DNA from: Vitellaria paradoxa | Lineage: Eukaryota; Streptophyta; Magnoliopsida; Ericales; Sapotaceae | Direction of reading: 5' to 3' | NCBI GenBank assembly: GCA_019916065.1 | Contig: CM034233.1 | Coordinates: 20,533,936-20,597,935 of the forward strand | Length of the DNA: 64,000 nt | In this document: positions 19,828 through 32,876 of the stretch, one piece after another | How the letters are laid out: the number at the start of each line of letters is the position of its first letter | How positions within the stretch are numbered: the stretch's first letter is position 1 | Notes under the pieces: generated by a model | What the model saw: the letters and a program-made list of their open reading frames with translations, nothing else | Told to the model about the DNA's origin: nothing | Databases searched by the model: none | Made by a program: the position numbers and the translations under genes

Positions 19828-22800
19828 TAGGGATGGAAATGGGTCGGGTCAACCCGAGACCCTAGTCCAGCCTTGACCCGAATTTTCCTCGGCTGGCCCC
19901 TGACTCGAATATTCTATACGACCCGGTCTCGGCCCGACCCTCTACCCCTAATTTGAGCTTGGGTTATCATGCCCCGGCCCGAGACCCAGCCCAAAGCCCA
20001 ACCTACCCGACCCGTCCTGCGCCGACCCGCCCGCGCACGCACTGGCCGGCTGGCCCCCTATAACCCCTGCCCCCCGGTCAGTGACCGTTTGGGGGGCTCC
20101 TTTTGAGACACTCTTTTTTTAACCGGCTGCAAGGCAGCCTTTTTTATTTTATTTTTTTGGCTGCATAGCAGGTTGCTAGTGCAGCTTTTTCAGTTTTTAA
20201 TTTTTAATTTTTTTCTTTGTTACCATTTCTTTTTTACTGTTTCATTTTTATTGTCTCAACCAAACAGTTAGGAGCCAGTTTCAACCAAAAATAATTACAA
20301 AATTTTTCTCAAAAAAATTACAAAATCCCCTCAACCTTTCACTATAAATGCCCTACACTCATATTCATTTAAACTTACAAAAAACTAACAAATTCTCTCT
20401 CAAATTTCTACACTACCAAGCTACTAATTCTCAAGTGTGTTCTTCAATTGTGCTCAAGTGCATCAAATTTTGTCAAATTTGAAGTCAAGATTTAAAGATT
20501 AAGTGCTTCAAAGTTTCAAATTATTCCAAGTTAGTATTTAATTTTTTTTAATTTGTATACTTTAATTTTTTCCATCAAATTATTTTTTTTCTAAATGGAT
20601 CCTAGAGACACCCATTTTTTTTTACTTGGAGGATGGGGACTCAATATCATTTCCCCCTCAATAACAAATGGAACAATTTGCATCACCACAAATACCAACA
20701 CCTTCTAGCACAAGTGGTGGTGTTGGTGCATCATCTTCCCGCCACGGCCAACAACAGCATGTCTCTTAAAAAACATGGGATTTTTTTACTAGAATTCCAC
20801 GAGATGATGAAATGCACAAGGCTAAATATAATATTTGTGGAGATTTATTAGATAGTAGGACTACTTCTGGGATTAGTCATCTAAAAAGACATTCAAATAG
20901 AAATACCGACACGATCCCCGCATCAATTCGTTGATTGATCAATATTTTTCACATGCTACACAAACTCAATTAGGTAACGAATGGGGTAATTTAAATATTT
21001 TTTCTTATGACTCTACGAGAAAACAAAATAATTTAGTTAGATATATTGTTAAAGACGAACAACCTTTCACAATGAGTGAAAATTGACATTTTGAAGAATT
21101 TATTCGCGATAATTTTACGCCACAATATCGCAGTTTTTCAAGAAATACTTTAAAAATAAAGTTTTACGAGATTTTCAAACAAAAAAAAGATGAATTAAAA
21201 ACTTATTTCGACAATTTTGAAGGAAATATTTGCTTAACCTCTGATATGTGGAAATTTTGCCAAGAAATTGAATATCTTTGTATAATTGCACATTATATTG
21301 ATGAAAATTAGAAATTAAATAAACGCCTTCTTTCATTTAAATTAGTTGAACAACCCTACACTAGATTAAATGTTGGAAAATTTGTTTGTAGTGAACTTGC
21401 ATCATGGAATTTATATAAAAAAGTATTTTCTATTGCTTTAGATAATGCTTCATATAATGATGTTTGTTTTAATTACTTATCTACTGCTTTGCCTGTAACA
21501 GATCTATTATTTCGTGGGCGTTGTTGTGTTCATATCCTTAATTTAACTGTAAAGAATGGATTAGATATTTATGAATATTCTATTATTAAAATAAAAAAAC
21601 TGTAGTTTGTGCTATGAGTTCTCTAGAAAAAATTAATCTATTTGCTAGTATATGTACTCAAATTGATTAAAAACCTAGAAAATTACCAATGGAAACTAGT
21701 ATAAGATAGAGTTCAACATATATTATGTTAAAAGTTGCTATTAAATATCAAAAAGCAATTGATTTAGTTATTTTAAGTAATCAAGCTATTGGTTTAGATG
21801 GTATTGAGCCCATTGATTGGGCAAATACAATTTTTTATATGGATTTTTTACATGTTTTTGATGTTGCTACTAAAATATTTTGTGAAATTTATTATCTTAC
21901 TTCTTCTACTATTGTTTATCAATTGGGGGTTATTAATGAAATTTTTAAAAAATATTTTGCTTGAGAATATTATGCTGCTATGGTTCTTACAATGAAAGAA
22001 AATTTTGATAAATATTTTAACCCACTTTCCATACATTTTGGTATTGCCACTATTTTATACCCTAGATATAAAGAAGATCTTTTTGTTCAATTATTAGATT
22101 TGATATATGAGCCTGAAAATGCCCAAGAACAATTAAATAATATTAAAGAACAAATTCAAGTTTTAATGGGTCGATATGATACTAATTGTATAACTGCCCA
22201 AACAACTACCGCCACAATGTTCTTCTCTTACCGTGACTTTGGTGGCAATACATCTATATAGAGGAGAATAACATCTCGGTGGACAGCTTCATCAACAAGT
22301 GCAAGTTCATCGACTTCATCCGACTTGTAACGTTATCTCGGTACACCTTCAATAGAAAAATAAAAATGATTTTAATATTTTAAACTGGTGGAAGGGATAA
22401 CAATCTAAGTTTCCAGTTCTTTCTACTTTAGTTCGTGATATCCTCGCATTTCCAGCTTCTATCGTAGCATCCAAGCAAGTTTTTAGTGCAGGTGAGCGCA
22501 TTATCAGTCAATTCAAGAGTCGACTGGCCCCTCCAATAGTAGAAGCCTTGATGTGTTTACGAGATTGGTATCTCGCTAAAAATAGACAACAAGAAGATAC
22601 CGAAAAAGAACAACTTGCCCTTAACTTTGATGCAATGTATTTAGGTAAAAGAGAAGAACACACTAGTGGATCTAATAATGAATAATAATGATGTATTGAT
22701 AGAGTAATATTTGTAAATGATAGTCACTCTTATAGGTGCCAACGTAGTTGGAAATGTATAAGACGTGAAGTGATGCACATATTTATTACTCTATCATTTT

Positions 22801-23157
22801 TTTCTTATAATTCTACATTTGTAAATTGTTATTTTAAATTTAATGTTAATTATGCAATTGCTTGTTGTTTAATAAATTTAATTTTTGTCAATAATTATTT
22901 TAATGTGTTTGGTTGAGTTTTATTTTTTATTTTATTTACTTTAAAAATTAAAAAAAATTTAAAATATTAAAAAATTAAAAAAAATGCTGAGTCAGCTGGG
23001 GCGGGTCAAGGGCGGGGATTGGTAACCCTAGACTGACCCGACCCGAGCTGACCCGACTCGAAAATTAGGAGGGGTGACTAGGGAGGGTCAACCAAAGGTC
23101 AGATCGACCCTGGGTCAAGGGGCGAGTCGAGTCCAACTCGACCCTTTTCCATCACTA
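19828..23157 (+). mobile_element. hAT transposon, full length but defective
   Basis: The element is 3,330 bp. Left end TAGGGATGGAAATGGGTCG; right end, read inverted, TAGTGATGGAAAAGGGTCG, so the TIRs match at 17 of 19 positions. The flanking 8-bp duplication GCTCGGAC is perfect. Both subterminal regions (19840-20045 and 22985-23150) are full of GACCCG/CGGGTC motifs, as expected for transposase-binding subterminal repeats in this superfamily. Inside lies a RICESLEEPER-type transposase with several stops. No other copy of comparable length is in the window. Confidence 0.92.
20595..22685 (+). pseudogene. hAT transposase (RICESLEEPER-type), disrupted
   Basis: Reading through stops and frame changes gives the domains in order. 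(1) A BED-like zinc finger near 20770-20910 (KTWDFFTRIP, KAKYNICGDLL, SHLKRHSN) in which the first Cys is Tyr. (2) A hAT catalytic region near 21060-21600, with TSDMW, AHYIDEN, SIALDNAS and the C-x2-H box CCVHILNL. (3) The C-terminal dimerisation domain near 22432-22685 (RDILAFPASIVASKQVFSAG, RIISQFKSRL, ALMCLRDWYLA), ending in TAA at 22683. Stops at the BED finger, after ASIR, after TMSEN, after YIDEN and elsewhere kill it. A leader with a TATA-like CACTATAAATG near 20340 precedes it. No transposition is expected from this copy. Confidence 0.85.
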
Positions 23158-23675
23158 GCTCGGACCCCAAATATCAACCTTAGTTGCGTATGCTCATTTT
23201 TCAAGTATCATAATTTTGAATATATATTGTAAAATAAAGTAATGCTAGAGTGCGAGAAAATTATGCCAAAAATTGCAGAGCATTGCGAGCTTATCACTTT
23301 AAATAAAAACATCCAGTGAGATGCATGCACTTTAATTGTAAAAGTTTTATTATAGCATAATTCTGGCATAGTTTTATGATAGAAAAATATTTTTCCTATA
23401 AAAATTAACAGCAACGCGCAAGCATTTTCTAATTTCACTTATTATGTCAATTAAATATAAAAACAATACCTCCAAGGTGCGCGTTGCATGGGCTTAAAAT
23501 GAGGTAAATGTTATTCTTGTAAAATTTTACTATTTTTAATTATAGTTGACATACTTTATAAAAAATAAATAGGTTAATATTCTTCACACTTAAGGGGTTA
23601 AATGTAATATTTTTAAAGTGAGAGATAATAAATGTGAAAATTTGAAGGAGTAAAATACTATTAATTATATAACTT
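23158..23675. other. Spacer, includes right hAT target duplication (23158-23165)
   Basis: GCTCGGAC at 23158-23165 is the right target duplication. The rest is AT-rich with no gene. Confidence 0.5.
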
Positions 23676-23841
23676 TGAGAGATAGTCCAACTTGGTAAGA
23701 TATTAGATTTATTTCTTAATGATCATTAATTCAAGTCTCCTCAGACTCAGTCGTTAATTTCAAGATCTCAGTAATTAGTCGAGGTGCGTGTAAACTAATT
23801 CGAATCTCCTAAGTCATCCAATATATATATATATATATATT
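23676..23841 (+). mobile_element. Degenerate tRNA-type SINE
   Basis: Box A-like TAGTCCAACTTGG (23683-23695) and box B-like ATTCAAGTCTCC (about 23729-23740) are correctly spaced. Further on, AGTCGAGGTGCGTGTAAACT resembles the common 3' region (TCGAGGTGCGCGCAAGCTG) of a widespread plant SINE group. It ends in an (AT)n tract (23821-23841). Confidence 0.55.
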
Positions 23842-24667
23842 ATCAATTATATCCCTAACATTTATTCCATTAATTTTTAATCTCATAGTAAACTCAGTTC
23901 AAGATAAAGCACTTATGACCCATTAAATTCCCCCCAAAAAATAGTGCTGTATAATTAAAATCTAGTATTGAAAAAAAAAAATCACAATGATACGACTGTT
24001 TTTTGAGCCATTTACTTTAAATACAAAACTCACAAAATTAAATTTTTATCACAGAAGGGCAATTTACACATCAGTTTGGCACGCTTTTTTTTTTTTTTTA
24101 AAGTAAGTATTCCAATAGAAAATCGTTTCCTTTACGTAGACATGCCAAATGTCCCTGTGGCTTCACAGCGACTCCGCAAGGGGATGGCCTGCCAAAACCA
24201 AAAGTTCCCCATGGCTTCGCAGCTACTCCGCAAGGGGATGGCCCCACATCTTCATGACCACCACGTTCAGGGTAGACATCCCCCACAAACTATGCGTACA
24301 TATATATAAAATAATAAAACAAAGAAAGAAACAGAAATGATTAACCTGCCAGCAGAACAAGTAAAAGAAAAGGGGGCCCAAAAAGAGTAAAGAAACTTTA
24401 ACTGTAAATTGGTGGTTGGCATTCAGTCTATCTCAATTCAATCCCAAAAGTTAGTTTAACGAGTGAGGTTTTTTCTCATATTTATATAAATCACTCAGCA
24501 CACCTTTTTACAACTGATGTGAGAATCACAACGTAGATATGATATAGAAATTGGACAGAGTCTAACTGCTGGTCCCCCCCTCTCTCTCTCTCTCATAATT
24601 CCTCCTGATTAAAGCTGGTGTCTCAGGAGTTCAGGACTCAGGAGTAGTCACGACCCCATACGCGGGG
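23842..24667. promoter_or_regulatory. Upstream region of the USP gene, with TATA box
   Basis: A TATA-like ATTTATATAAAT lies at 24479-24490, followed by a CT-rich stretch (24576-24595) typical of plant 5' leaders, before the ATG at 24668. At 24157-24250 two near-copies of a GC-rich 32-mer (TGGCTTC.CAGC.ACTCCGCAA, then GGGGATGGCC) are 54 bp apart. The 77-codon frame over that repeat is not credible. Confidence 0.5.
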
Positions 24668-25875
24668 ATGGCCCGAACAGGGGTGAGATTGCCAAGTTTC
24701 TGCTTAAACAGGATCAGGCCTCATGTTCGGGTTCGTTCTCCACCTAAAATACAGTCCAAGGAGGAGGTGAATTCCACCAAAAATGATAAGAAAACTGAGA
24801 ACTCTGGCGATGTTCGAGAAGAGAATTCGGGAGATGCCATCAAGACAGGGGGAAGAAAGATCATGATTGTGGTTGATTCGAGCATGGAAGCTAAGGGAGC
24901 TCTACAGTGGGCATTAACTCACGCTGTTCAGAGCCAAGACACTGTAATTCTTCTCAACGTGACCAAAACCAAGCCTTCCAATCAAGGTTAGACCTTTCAA
25001 TTTTCTCCTACTCTCTCACTTGCATTGGTTTTTGTTTTCATCTGGATAAAAGGGTTGGTATCATTTGTTTTCGTCAATTTTTATCAAATTTATGAAAATT
25101 ATTACATGTCTATATTGTGTACAATGAATACTTTGTATTTGACCCTTTTTTTGAATGTTAATTGACAAAAAATGCTAGATAAAATGGGATTAAATACATC
25201 TGGATAAAGGAAAGGGAAACACGATCTAAATTAAAAACTCTAAAATATTACCAACAATAAACTACATAAATACTAGTTTACTATTTTTTATTACAAAAAT
25301 ACCATTATCACATTATAGGCAATTTTAATATAAAATTCTCTTTAAAAAATAAATAAATAAGTTGAGGGAATAATATACTTTTTTGAAAAGAAAAACTCTA
25401 ACAGTGGTCATAATTCTTTTAACAGGTGAGGAGTCTAGCAAGAAGATAGCCCCAAGAGTGCCCGAATTCCTTCAATCCTTGAAGAATATTTGTCAACTGA
25501 AGAGACCGGAGGTGGGTGTTCAACATGCATGAGCAATTTTATGTGATCTTCATTTTTGTAAAAGTTACAAATTACGAATTCTGACAGGTACAAATTGAGG
25601 TTGCGGTGGCAGAAGGGAAAGAGAAAGGTCCAACCATAGTTGAGGCAGCGAAGAAGCGAGGAGTGGCGCTGCTGGTTCTAGGGCAGAAGAAGCAGTCGAT
25701 GACATGGCGGCTCTTGATGATGTGGGCAGGGAACCACAGGGTTGGCGGCGGCGTGGTGGAGCACTGCATCCAGAACGCCAGTTGCATGGCAATTGCGGTG
25801 AGGAGGAAGAGCAGGAAGCTTGGAGGGTATTTGATCACCACAAAGCGTCAGAAGGATTTCTGGCTTTTGGCCTAA
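24668..25875 (+). CDS. Universal stress protein (USP) family protein
   Basis: Exons 24668-24986, 25426-25511 and 25588-25875 (TAA), phases consistent, 230 aa. The N-terminal 60 residues (MARTGVRLPSFCLNRIRPHV, then a charged, low-complexity stretch) are probably unstructured. The USP fold follows: beta1/alpha1 at about 63-88 (RKIMIVVDSSMEAKGALQWA), beta2 (DTVILLNVTK) at 91-100, beta3 (VQIEVAVAEG) at 136-145, beta4 (VALLVLGQKK), and alpha4/beta5 (GGGVVEHCIQNASCMAIAVR). The usual ATP-binding Gly pattern (G-x2-G-x9-G-S/T) is not clearly present, so it may not bind ATP; this is inference. USPs are small cytoplasmic or nuclear proteins tied to stress responses; the specific role is unknown. No lesions. 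Confidence 0.88.
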
Positions 25876-27040
25876 TTAATAGTAGGGTTACTAAATTAAC
25901 TAGATAATTCGAGTTCGGTTTGTGTTTGTTGTGATCAATCCATTATATAATGGTGTCAATCTTGAACACGATTTACAACTTGTTTTGCTCTAAGTAAAAA
26001 TTTAAATTTATGTAAAATAATTAAATTATCGGAATTTAGTTCAATTAAAATCAACAAGTTAAAATTAAATATATTTTCAAACTTAATAAAAATTTTTGGA
26101 TTGCCTTAAATAATTTATCACTCAATTCAACTTGTTTACTTCCTTAATGTAATTGCTAGTTAGCCTAGCAAAAAGTACCGCATGATTATAAAATAGCAAA
26201 TTAAGTAGAGTTTTAATTAGTCACTAAATGTGAACTGTTGAATAACTAATTAGTAGTTGAAAATGTAATCATTAACGATCAATTGATAAGGTGAAATTGT
26301 CAAATTTTTGTGAATAGATAAAATTTTTAACAACTAATTGATTGATAAATCTTATCTTTTAGCAACTAAAGTTTGATTAATGAATATGAACTTTTAGCAA
26401 CTAAATATTAATTTGGTTGGCAAAATTATTGTGACTAATGTTTGGCAACTAACTCTCAATAAAAAATAATTTGATCGACAAAAGCAACAGCGACCAGGAA
26501 TAAATCTTTAGCGGCCAAAAGGGTCATATCCTTGCTCTCTCTGTGAACATGGAGGATATAATTTGCTGGACAAATTAATTTTTGATGGCTAGCAGTTGTA
26601 CTGTTATTAATTGATGAGAAGCATATTGGTTAATGGGAGAGAATTTGGGTAGGAAGGAAAAATGAAGTGTGGGTCATAATTAAGAATATCAGCTCATGAT
26701 GACTAAGGGACAAGCAAGGGGGTCCCATTTACCCATTTATAGAGTGATGGAACACTCGCTGATCAATTGGGGCAGATGGGGTGTTGATCACTTCTTGGTA
26801 GTAAGGAGACTTTTTAATTACGAGAAAATAATATTCAATCAAAAAATTATTTTTCAAAGGGTAATCAATATCCTTTAGCAAAAATGAAAGTTTCTACGTA
26901 AGGGCAGATAGGATGCTGCCTAAGCTTTGATGGTTGGCTTTTGATCGAGTCCTATCCCAATTTGTCATAATTTTGCTAACAACAGTGTCCTTATCTTTGC
27001 AATTATCTTAGCATTCTCCTACAAACTTGTAACACTTTAA
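25876..27040. other. AT-rich spacer with degenerate GCAACTAAA repeats
   Basis: No gene. Between about 26190 and 26520 the words TTTTAGCAACTAAA, TTGGCAACTAA and TTTAGCGGCCAAAA recur several times, which looks like the subterminal repeats of a CACTA- or MULE-type element, but no ends were found. The 60-codon frame at 26696-26878 has no homology that I can see. Confidence 0.35.
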
Positions 27041-27440
27041 GAGTGTTTGATGCGATGAAAATTATTGAAAATTTTTGAAAGTTTTTTAAAATTTTAAAAA
27101 TTTTTTAACACATTTTGCATTTCTCGTATTTTGTAAAATAACTATAAATTTATATATATTTACAGATCCTAACAAATTTTTACAAACCCTAATAACTTTT
27201 TTACAAATCTCAAAAATTTTTTACATCTTTAAATAAATTCTGACATAAAACCATTCGAATGAGTTCCAAAAAAAAAAAAAAAAACCATTCAGATGGTTTT
27301 TTTTTTTTCTAAAAAGTTGATACAAAAGTTAAAAAGTGTTACTATTCGTCTCTGAAAAATATCGTTTGGTAACTACACGCTAAACATCAAAAAATTACCC
27401 AAATTACTTATTTCGTTATTTTTCATCGCACCAAGTGCCC
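27041..27440. mobile_element. MITE with about 20-bp TIRs
   Basis: The left end GAGTGTTTGATGCGATGAAA is matched by the right end read inverted, GGCACTTGGTGCGATGAAAA (27440 leftwards). The interior of about 400 bp is AT-rich, with two CCATTC.GATGG/GAATG-like hairpins near 27252 and 27283. Non-coding. Confidence 0.6.
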
Positions 27441-29860
27441 CCTTTATTTAGTTATCACTTGCAACAGTACTTTACCTACCATCCGGATTCAATAACAAGA
27501 GTAAACTAAAAGTTTGTTGCCTACTTGTACTTTACAAATTATCTCTTATACTCTATTTTACTTTTTTATGAAATAAAATTACAAAATATTTAATTATTTT
27601 TATGTATAATTTAAAATGATATAATTATTTTTTTATAAATGAACCTTTACAAATTTAGATAAATACTTTTAGGCTTAATTTAGTATAAGATAATTAAAAA
27701 AAAAAGTTTTAAAGGCTAAAATAATTTATATTTAATTTTTAACAATCATATTAAAAATATTTTTATTTATTTTATTTTCTAACTTAATCAAATAAAAAAA
27801 ACTAATTTCATTCGTTTTGTTTTATTTTATAAATTAACTTTTGTTTTCACTGTCGAGTCAGTGAGTAATGATCTACATGAACATATCAGAAAAAACAAAT
27901 ACCAAAATAAGTAAATCAATATATTTAAAAAATTAGCTTTTACGCAAAAACAAATATTTATCAAACATATCATAAATATTATTTTTATTCAGAAAACTTA
28001 ATTTTATTTTTGTATAATAAAAAATATTTTTTTAAAAATCTAAAATTAGAATTTTTTATTGCAGCAAGGTTACTTACATGCTTTAAGTAGATTTTTTTAA
28101 AAAATTAAGGTGGCAATTCCCACTCAAAAATCTAGAAAAACAATTATTTTTAGTAAGTTTTCTTCTCAATATTTTGTTTAAAAAATATTTTTTATTTTAA
28201 ATATTATTTATGGCATTATACTTATGTATTTGATTGAATTTTTGTAAAAGAAAATTAATTATTATGACATTATAATTATGTAAAACATACAATGAAAGAA
28301 AGATAGGCAATTGTGTAATTAATAAAAAATAAAATGGAGTACAAAAAGAAATTAGTGAAGTAGAAATAAACTCAACCTAAATATATCTTTATTATATAAT
28401 TTTCCTTCCCACATTATTCTAATTTCTTTTTCAGGTAGAATTATTTTTTTGATAGAATAACAGTTTTCATAATTAAAAAGGACCGTTGCGCATATTTTCA
28501 TTTAGTAAATTAATTTAAGATATATACTGCTAGATATTGAATTTGTCTCCGCAAAATAAAAAAATAAAATTATTTACTATTATTTTATAAATAATTAAAA
28601 AAATGACATGCAAACTCATATTCAATAATGTTTCGGATTTTTCAAACACGTTATAACAACTCAAATTGATTCAATTGAACAAAATTTTATTTAATTTAAA
28701 CTAGTTGAAATCAGTTAAATGAATTTTTTCTTTTTAACTTGTCTCTAACAAAAGTCATGTTTTGTATATTTATTTAAAATTATTATTTTTTTATAATTTC
28801 AATTCATGTAATCTATAAATTTACATTTTATTATTTGTATGTCTTCTATTTAAATTCAATCGCTCTTTTTCTTTCTTTTTTTTTCCAAACACAATGCAAC
28901 AAAAGAAGTAATTTAATTTTCTCCTTTTTTTAATTTTCTCTTTTTTTTTTTCTTTCTTTTTTTTTTTTTCCCTTTACAAGTATTCAAGAAGCAAGCAAGG
29001 TATTAAGGAAACTTCTAACTAATTTCTACATTGTTCTATTAAACAGAATTGGCGGCCGGGAGGGGTTTATTAAAACTGTCTATTAATATTTGAATGTTTA
29101 TTTCCCATTATTAACTTCCTTTTATTTCTCTTTGTTCAATGACAATAATCAACCCCACAGCCTTCCCACCTGTAGATTCTCCGAGGCTAGTAACCATGCA
29201 GACAACTATAATTACTCCTACTAACATAACAATTACAACGTCCAACTTTTCCAACAAAGGGAGAAGAATTTGGACAGGAGTTCGAAAGTGGAAATTCTAG
29301 AAAAGAAGAGAAACTTTCATTTGATTGCTTCACCAGACAGGTTATTATCCAATGATGTTGGACAAAGATTGACTTGTCTTGATAATATTCTTGTGGGGAC
29401 ATGGGGGGCCAAAGATGATCAAGGTCGGTATTAGCAGGTCTCATTGGGGAGGACAGCTAGAGCTACAAGACTTGAGTTGAAGAGCTTATCTAGATACAAA
29501 ATAGTGATTTTTATGGAAAAGGATTTAGGTTTTGTTTGCCAACTACCTAAAATAATTAGGTTATGTACTATTTGTTTAAAAATGCAACAATATTTGTCAA
29601 TCGTGTCATTAAAAAGAAAATTTAAAAAAAAAAGTTAAAAAGAAAAATAAATTTCAATTTACTGTTGTGAGTTTGACTCAAAATACTATTTTAAGATTTA
29701 ATTTTTTTTTCTCTAAAAATTAAAAGTTCAAACTTTTCATTAATTATCATATCCTTTAGTGACCTTTTTTGTCCTTTAAATTTGTGCCAACTAAACAGTA
29801 ACAATGAGTGCATAAGCCAAAAAAAAAAAAAAAAAGTCATTAAAGGGACTATTATAATTA
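27441..29860. other. AT-rich spacer
   Basis: No supported gene. Poly(T)/CT tracts lie at 28860-28975. The overlapping small frames at 29187-29444 (minus) and 29444-29638 (plus) sit in a slightly less AT-rich island, but neither shows a domain I recognise. Confidence 0.4.
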
Positions 29861-29864
29861 AGGG

Positions 29865-30812
29865 AGAAGAAAGGACATTTTTTGGAAGATTAATAGTAAG
29901 GGCTATTCAATATGGTCTGCCTGGAAAACACTGAGAGAGAAGGAGAAGAGAAGAGATGGACAAAGCTAATATGGTCTAAAGGTTATATTCCACAATCGAA
30001 TGAGTTTCATTTTCTGACTAGTCATATAACAAAAGATTAATACTAGCTCTCAGTAAACTTAAAAATTGTGGAACCTGCAGATCAGACATATGTGTTTTCA
30101 TGCAGAAATAGAGTAGAAGCTCTTAATTATCTTTTCTTTCAATGTCCTTATTCCTTTCAAAATTAGAAAGATATGTTAGATAAGAGCGATATTAATTGTA
30201 ATGCTAATGACTGCGTGGAATTGCCAATTGGCACCCTAACAACTTAAAAAAACAACTTTTTGGGAAGCTTCATAGGGAAGCTATCTTTAGTAGTTAAGAC
30301 ATTAAGTTTGGAGACGAAAGAATGCAATAATCTTCAAGAACAAATACGTGGATGTTAATGTGTTCCAAGAGAGATAAAAGCTGTTATTAGATCAAGGTTA
30401 CTTGAAATGAAATCTCTAACTTTTTCTTCATCTTCACAATAGTTATGGAATCAATAGGGGTAAGTAAGGGACTCATCTTGATTTGACATTTGCTATCTAG
30501 TTCTGGTTTGATATTGAGGCATTTGCTGCTTATTATACTGTAGTTTAATTATATTGAACTAGTATGAGTAGCTGGTCTAAGTGCTGTCTGGTTGAGGAGT
30601 AATTTGTTTGTTTTGATGTATCTGCTACATCTTTATTTAGGTAATTGTGCTAACTAAATAAGGATGTAGTGGTTTAATCTAGTGTATTCTTTTGTATAAT
30701 CATATGACTCTAGGCTACCCTGTGAGCATGTTCACGAGTAGCGTTGGGGCATGCCCCCAACTTAATATTGTATATTTTTTTTATTTTAATATATACTTAT
30801 CTTAGTTAGGAA
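29865..30812 (+). mobile_element. L1-type LINE 3' remnant (zf-RVT region)
   Basis: A frame with stops gives YSIWSAWKTLRERR, then a zf-RVT-like NRVEALNYLFFQCPYSFQN (near 30105-30165) and EIKAVIRSRLLEMK, the C-terminal part of L1 ORF2. The 3' end has ACTTAATATTGTATATTTTT followed by an A run near 30805. Dead fragment. Confidence 0.6.
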
Positions 30813-31144
30813 AAAAAAATATTTATGAAAGAATATCACCTAAACTCACTTAGATTTGATTTTTTGGTATCTCGACCCGTATCTATTTTTTAAAATGGTC
30901 ATTTATAATATTGAGATTTTAACTTATGGTAGCAAAACCTCATGTCATTATTTTTTTCATTACTTTCACAAAAAATGTTCTTACAACATGGAACTTTGAT
31001 TTTTTTTTTTTTTGAAAAAAACTACACACTCGTACTTGTAAACAAAAAAAATATATATATAACAATATACAAACATTTTTCACAATACCCAACTATGATT
31101 TTCTTTTTTTTTTTTTTTGGGTTAGACTACTATGATGTGATTTA

Positions 31145-31180
<36 letters not shown>

Positions 31181-32876
31181 TTGTTTAGTAAATTTTAGGC
31201 ATGTTATTTATATTTAAACTAACATATAAGTTTATGTGTTATTATGTTTATATCTTAATTAATATCGGGCTGCAGTATTTTTTAGTTTGAATGTGAATAA
31301 TATGCTTATAAATTACCAAATAAAAAAATTAAATTTCAATTCTTAAGGGCATGTTTAACTTTTCATATGATAAAATTAGTCAAACCATCAAAACTAATAA
31401 AAAAGAGCAATAGCACGAGGTCTTGCTACCAAAAATTCATACTTTAAGGATAGTGTCCGTTTCAAAAAAAAAAAAAAGCAAGAGATCTTACTGCCAAAAT
31501 ACCAAACCTCGTGAGAAGGTCAACCCTTGCTTGTTTTAAAAAATCAAAAAGAAAAAAAATTTTGACCCCCAAATAAGATTTTGAATAAAATTCATTAAGG
31601 GAAAGTTATTTTTTTCCAGGAAGTTTTCAATTGTTTTCCAAATAGCACTGAAAAAAATTTTAGAGCTAATTTTTTATATTACTTTTAAAATAATTTACAT
31701 TAAAAAAATTACTTCTCATATAGATATAATATTAGATGATGGGTCATGTTATAACTCAAAAATTCGAAATATCAATTTATTGGGTGAGCGATTGATTTAC
31801 AATCGATCCCTCCACACTGTCTCGTTGTGATCCAAACCACTTCTCTTATCCTTCTCTTTGAGCGCTTGAGAATTTTTTTGTTTGGGGGGGTTGTTTTGCA
31901 ATATTCTAATTTTTTGAACTAAATTAGAATTAAAATAAGTGATTAAAAGAATTGTGTGGTTATGTGATTTCTAATTACTTAAATATCAGAGAAATAATAG
32001 TCGATGAACTCTAAAAATAAAAGTTATTTTTAAATTCATTCAAAAACTTACAAGAAGAAAAAAAATTATTTTTTAAATAAACATTTGACTTTCTTATCCA
32101 TCAATAAAATAATTATTGAGTTTTTTTTTCCCTCAAAATATTTATTTGATAAAAAAATCATTTTGACAAATTGTTTTTCAGTAAAAACAAACAAAGCCTA
32201 ACGACCCCCCCCCCCCTCCCCAAAAAAAAAAGAAAAGTGAAGAACCAGAAGAGATTCAACTCACTTTCACCTCCTTCAACAACTTGTCTTTCGCCTTTGC
32301 TTTCTTTTGAAGGAATTATTTAAGTAGAGAGCGGGGGGATATCACATCAGCAAAATGAGGTGGTGTGCTCAATCAATTAAGGACTAATCGTCATGTGTTT
32401 TAAACAGAAAGTAGCAGCTATTAGGGAAGGGTTAAAGGGGTTGTTAATGTTTTGAGGTTCTCTTGAGTATAATTTTAGTTTTGACGTATGGGACTAGTTG
32501 CATAGAATATTTTGAGTAGAATTCGAGATGCTGGGGTATGGTGGAGCTGGAATCCAAAGAGTATACTTGCTAGATGTTTAGAGTGACCAAAAAAAAAACA
32601 AATATATATATATATATATAAATTTATAAAAATTATAATTTTATAATTCGTTCAATAAATAAAAAAATTAAAATTTTATAACAATTTATAGAAATTTATC
32701 GCATTTGATAAATTTCTGAACAAACGTCAAGGTAATACAGACGTTTGTCTTGTTGACGAAATCTTTAACTTTAAATATTTGTTAAACTGCTATCTACTTA
32801 CTAAGGTGTTAACTAAACCTTGCTTGTCTATCGTGTCAGCCTTCGATTGGCAAACCACCTTATTTTGTTAATGTGA
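30813..32876. other. AT-rich spacer with microsatellites and a poly(C) tract
   Basis: An (ATT)n microsatellite is at 31145-31181, a C run near 32205-32220, and an (AT)n run near 32602-32620. No gene is supported. Confidence 0.45.

Noticed and set aside
24076..24340. Overlapping frames upstream of the USP gene
   Set aside because: They span a GC-rich tandem repeat; all frames on both strands are open there because of the repeat.
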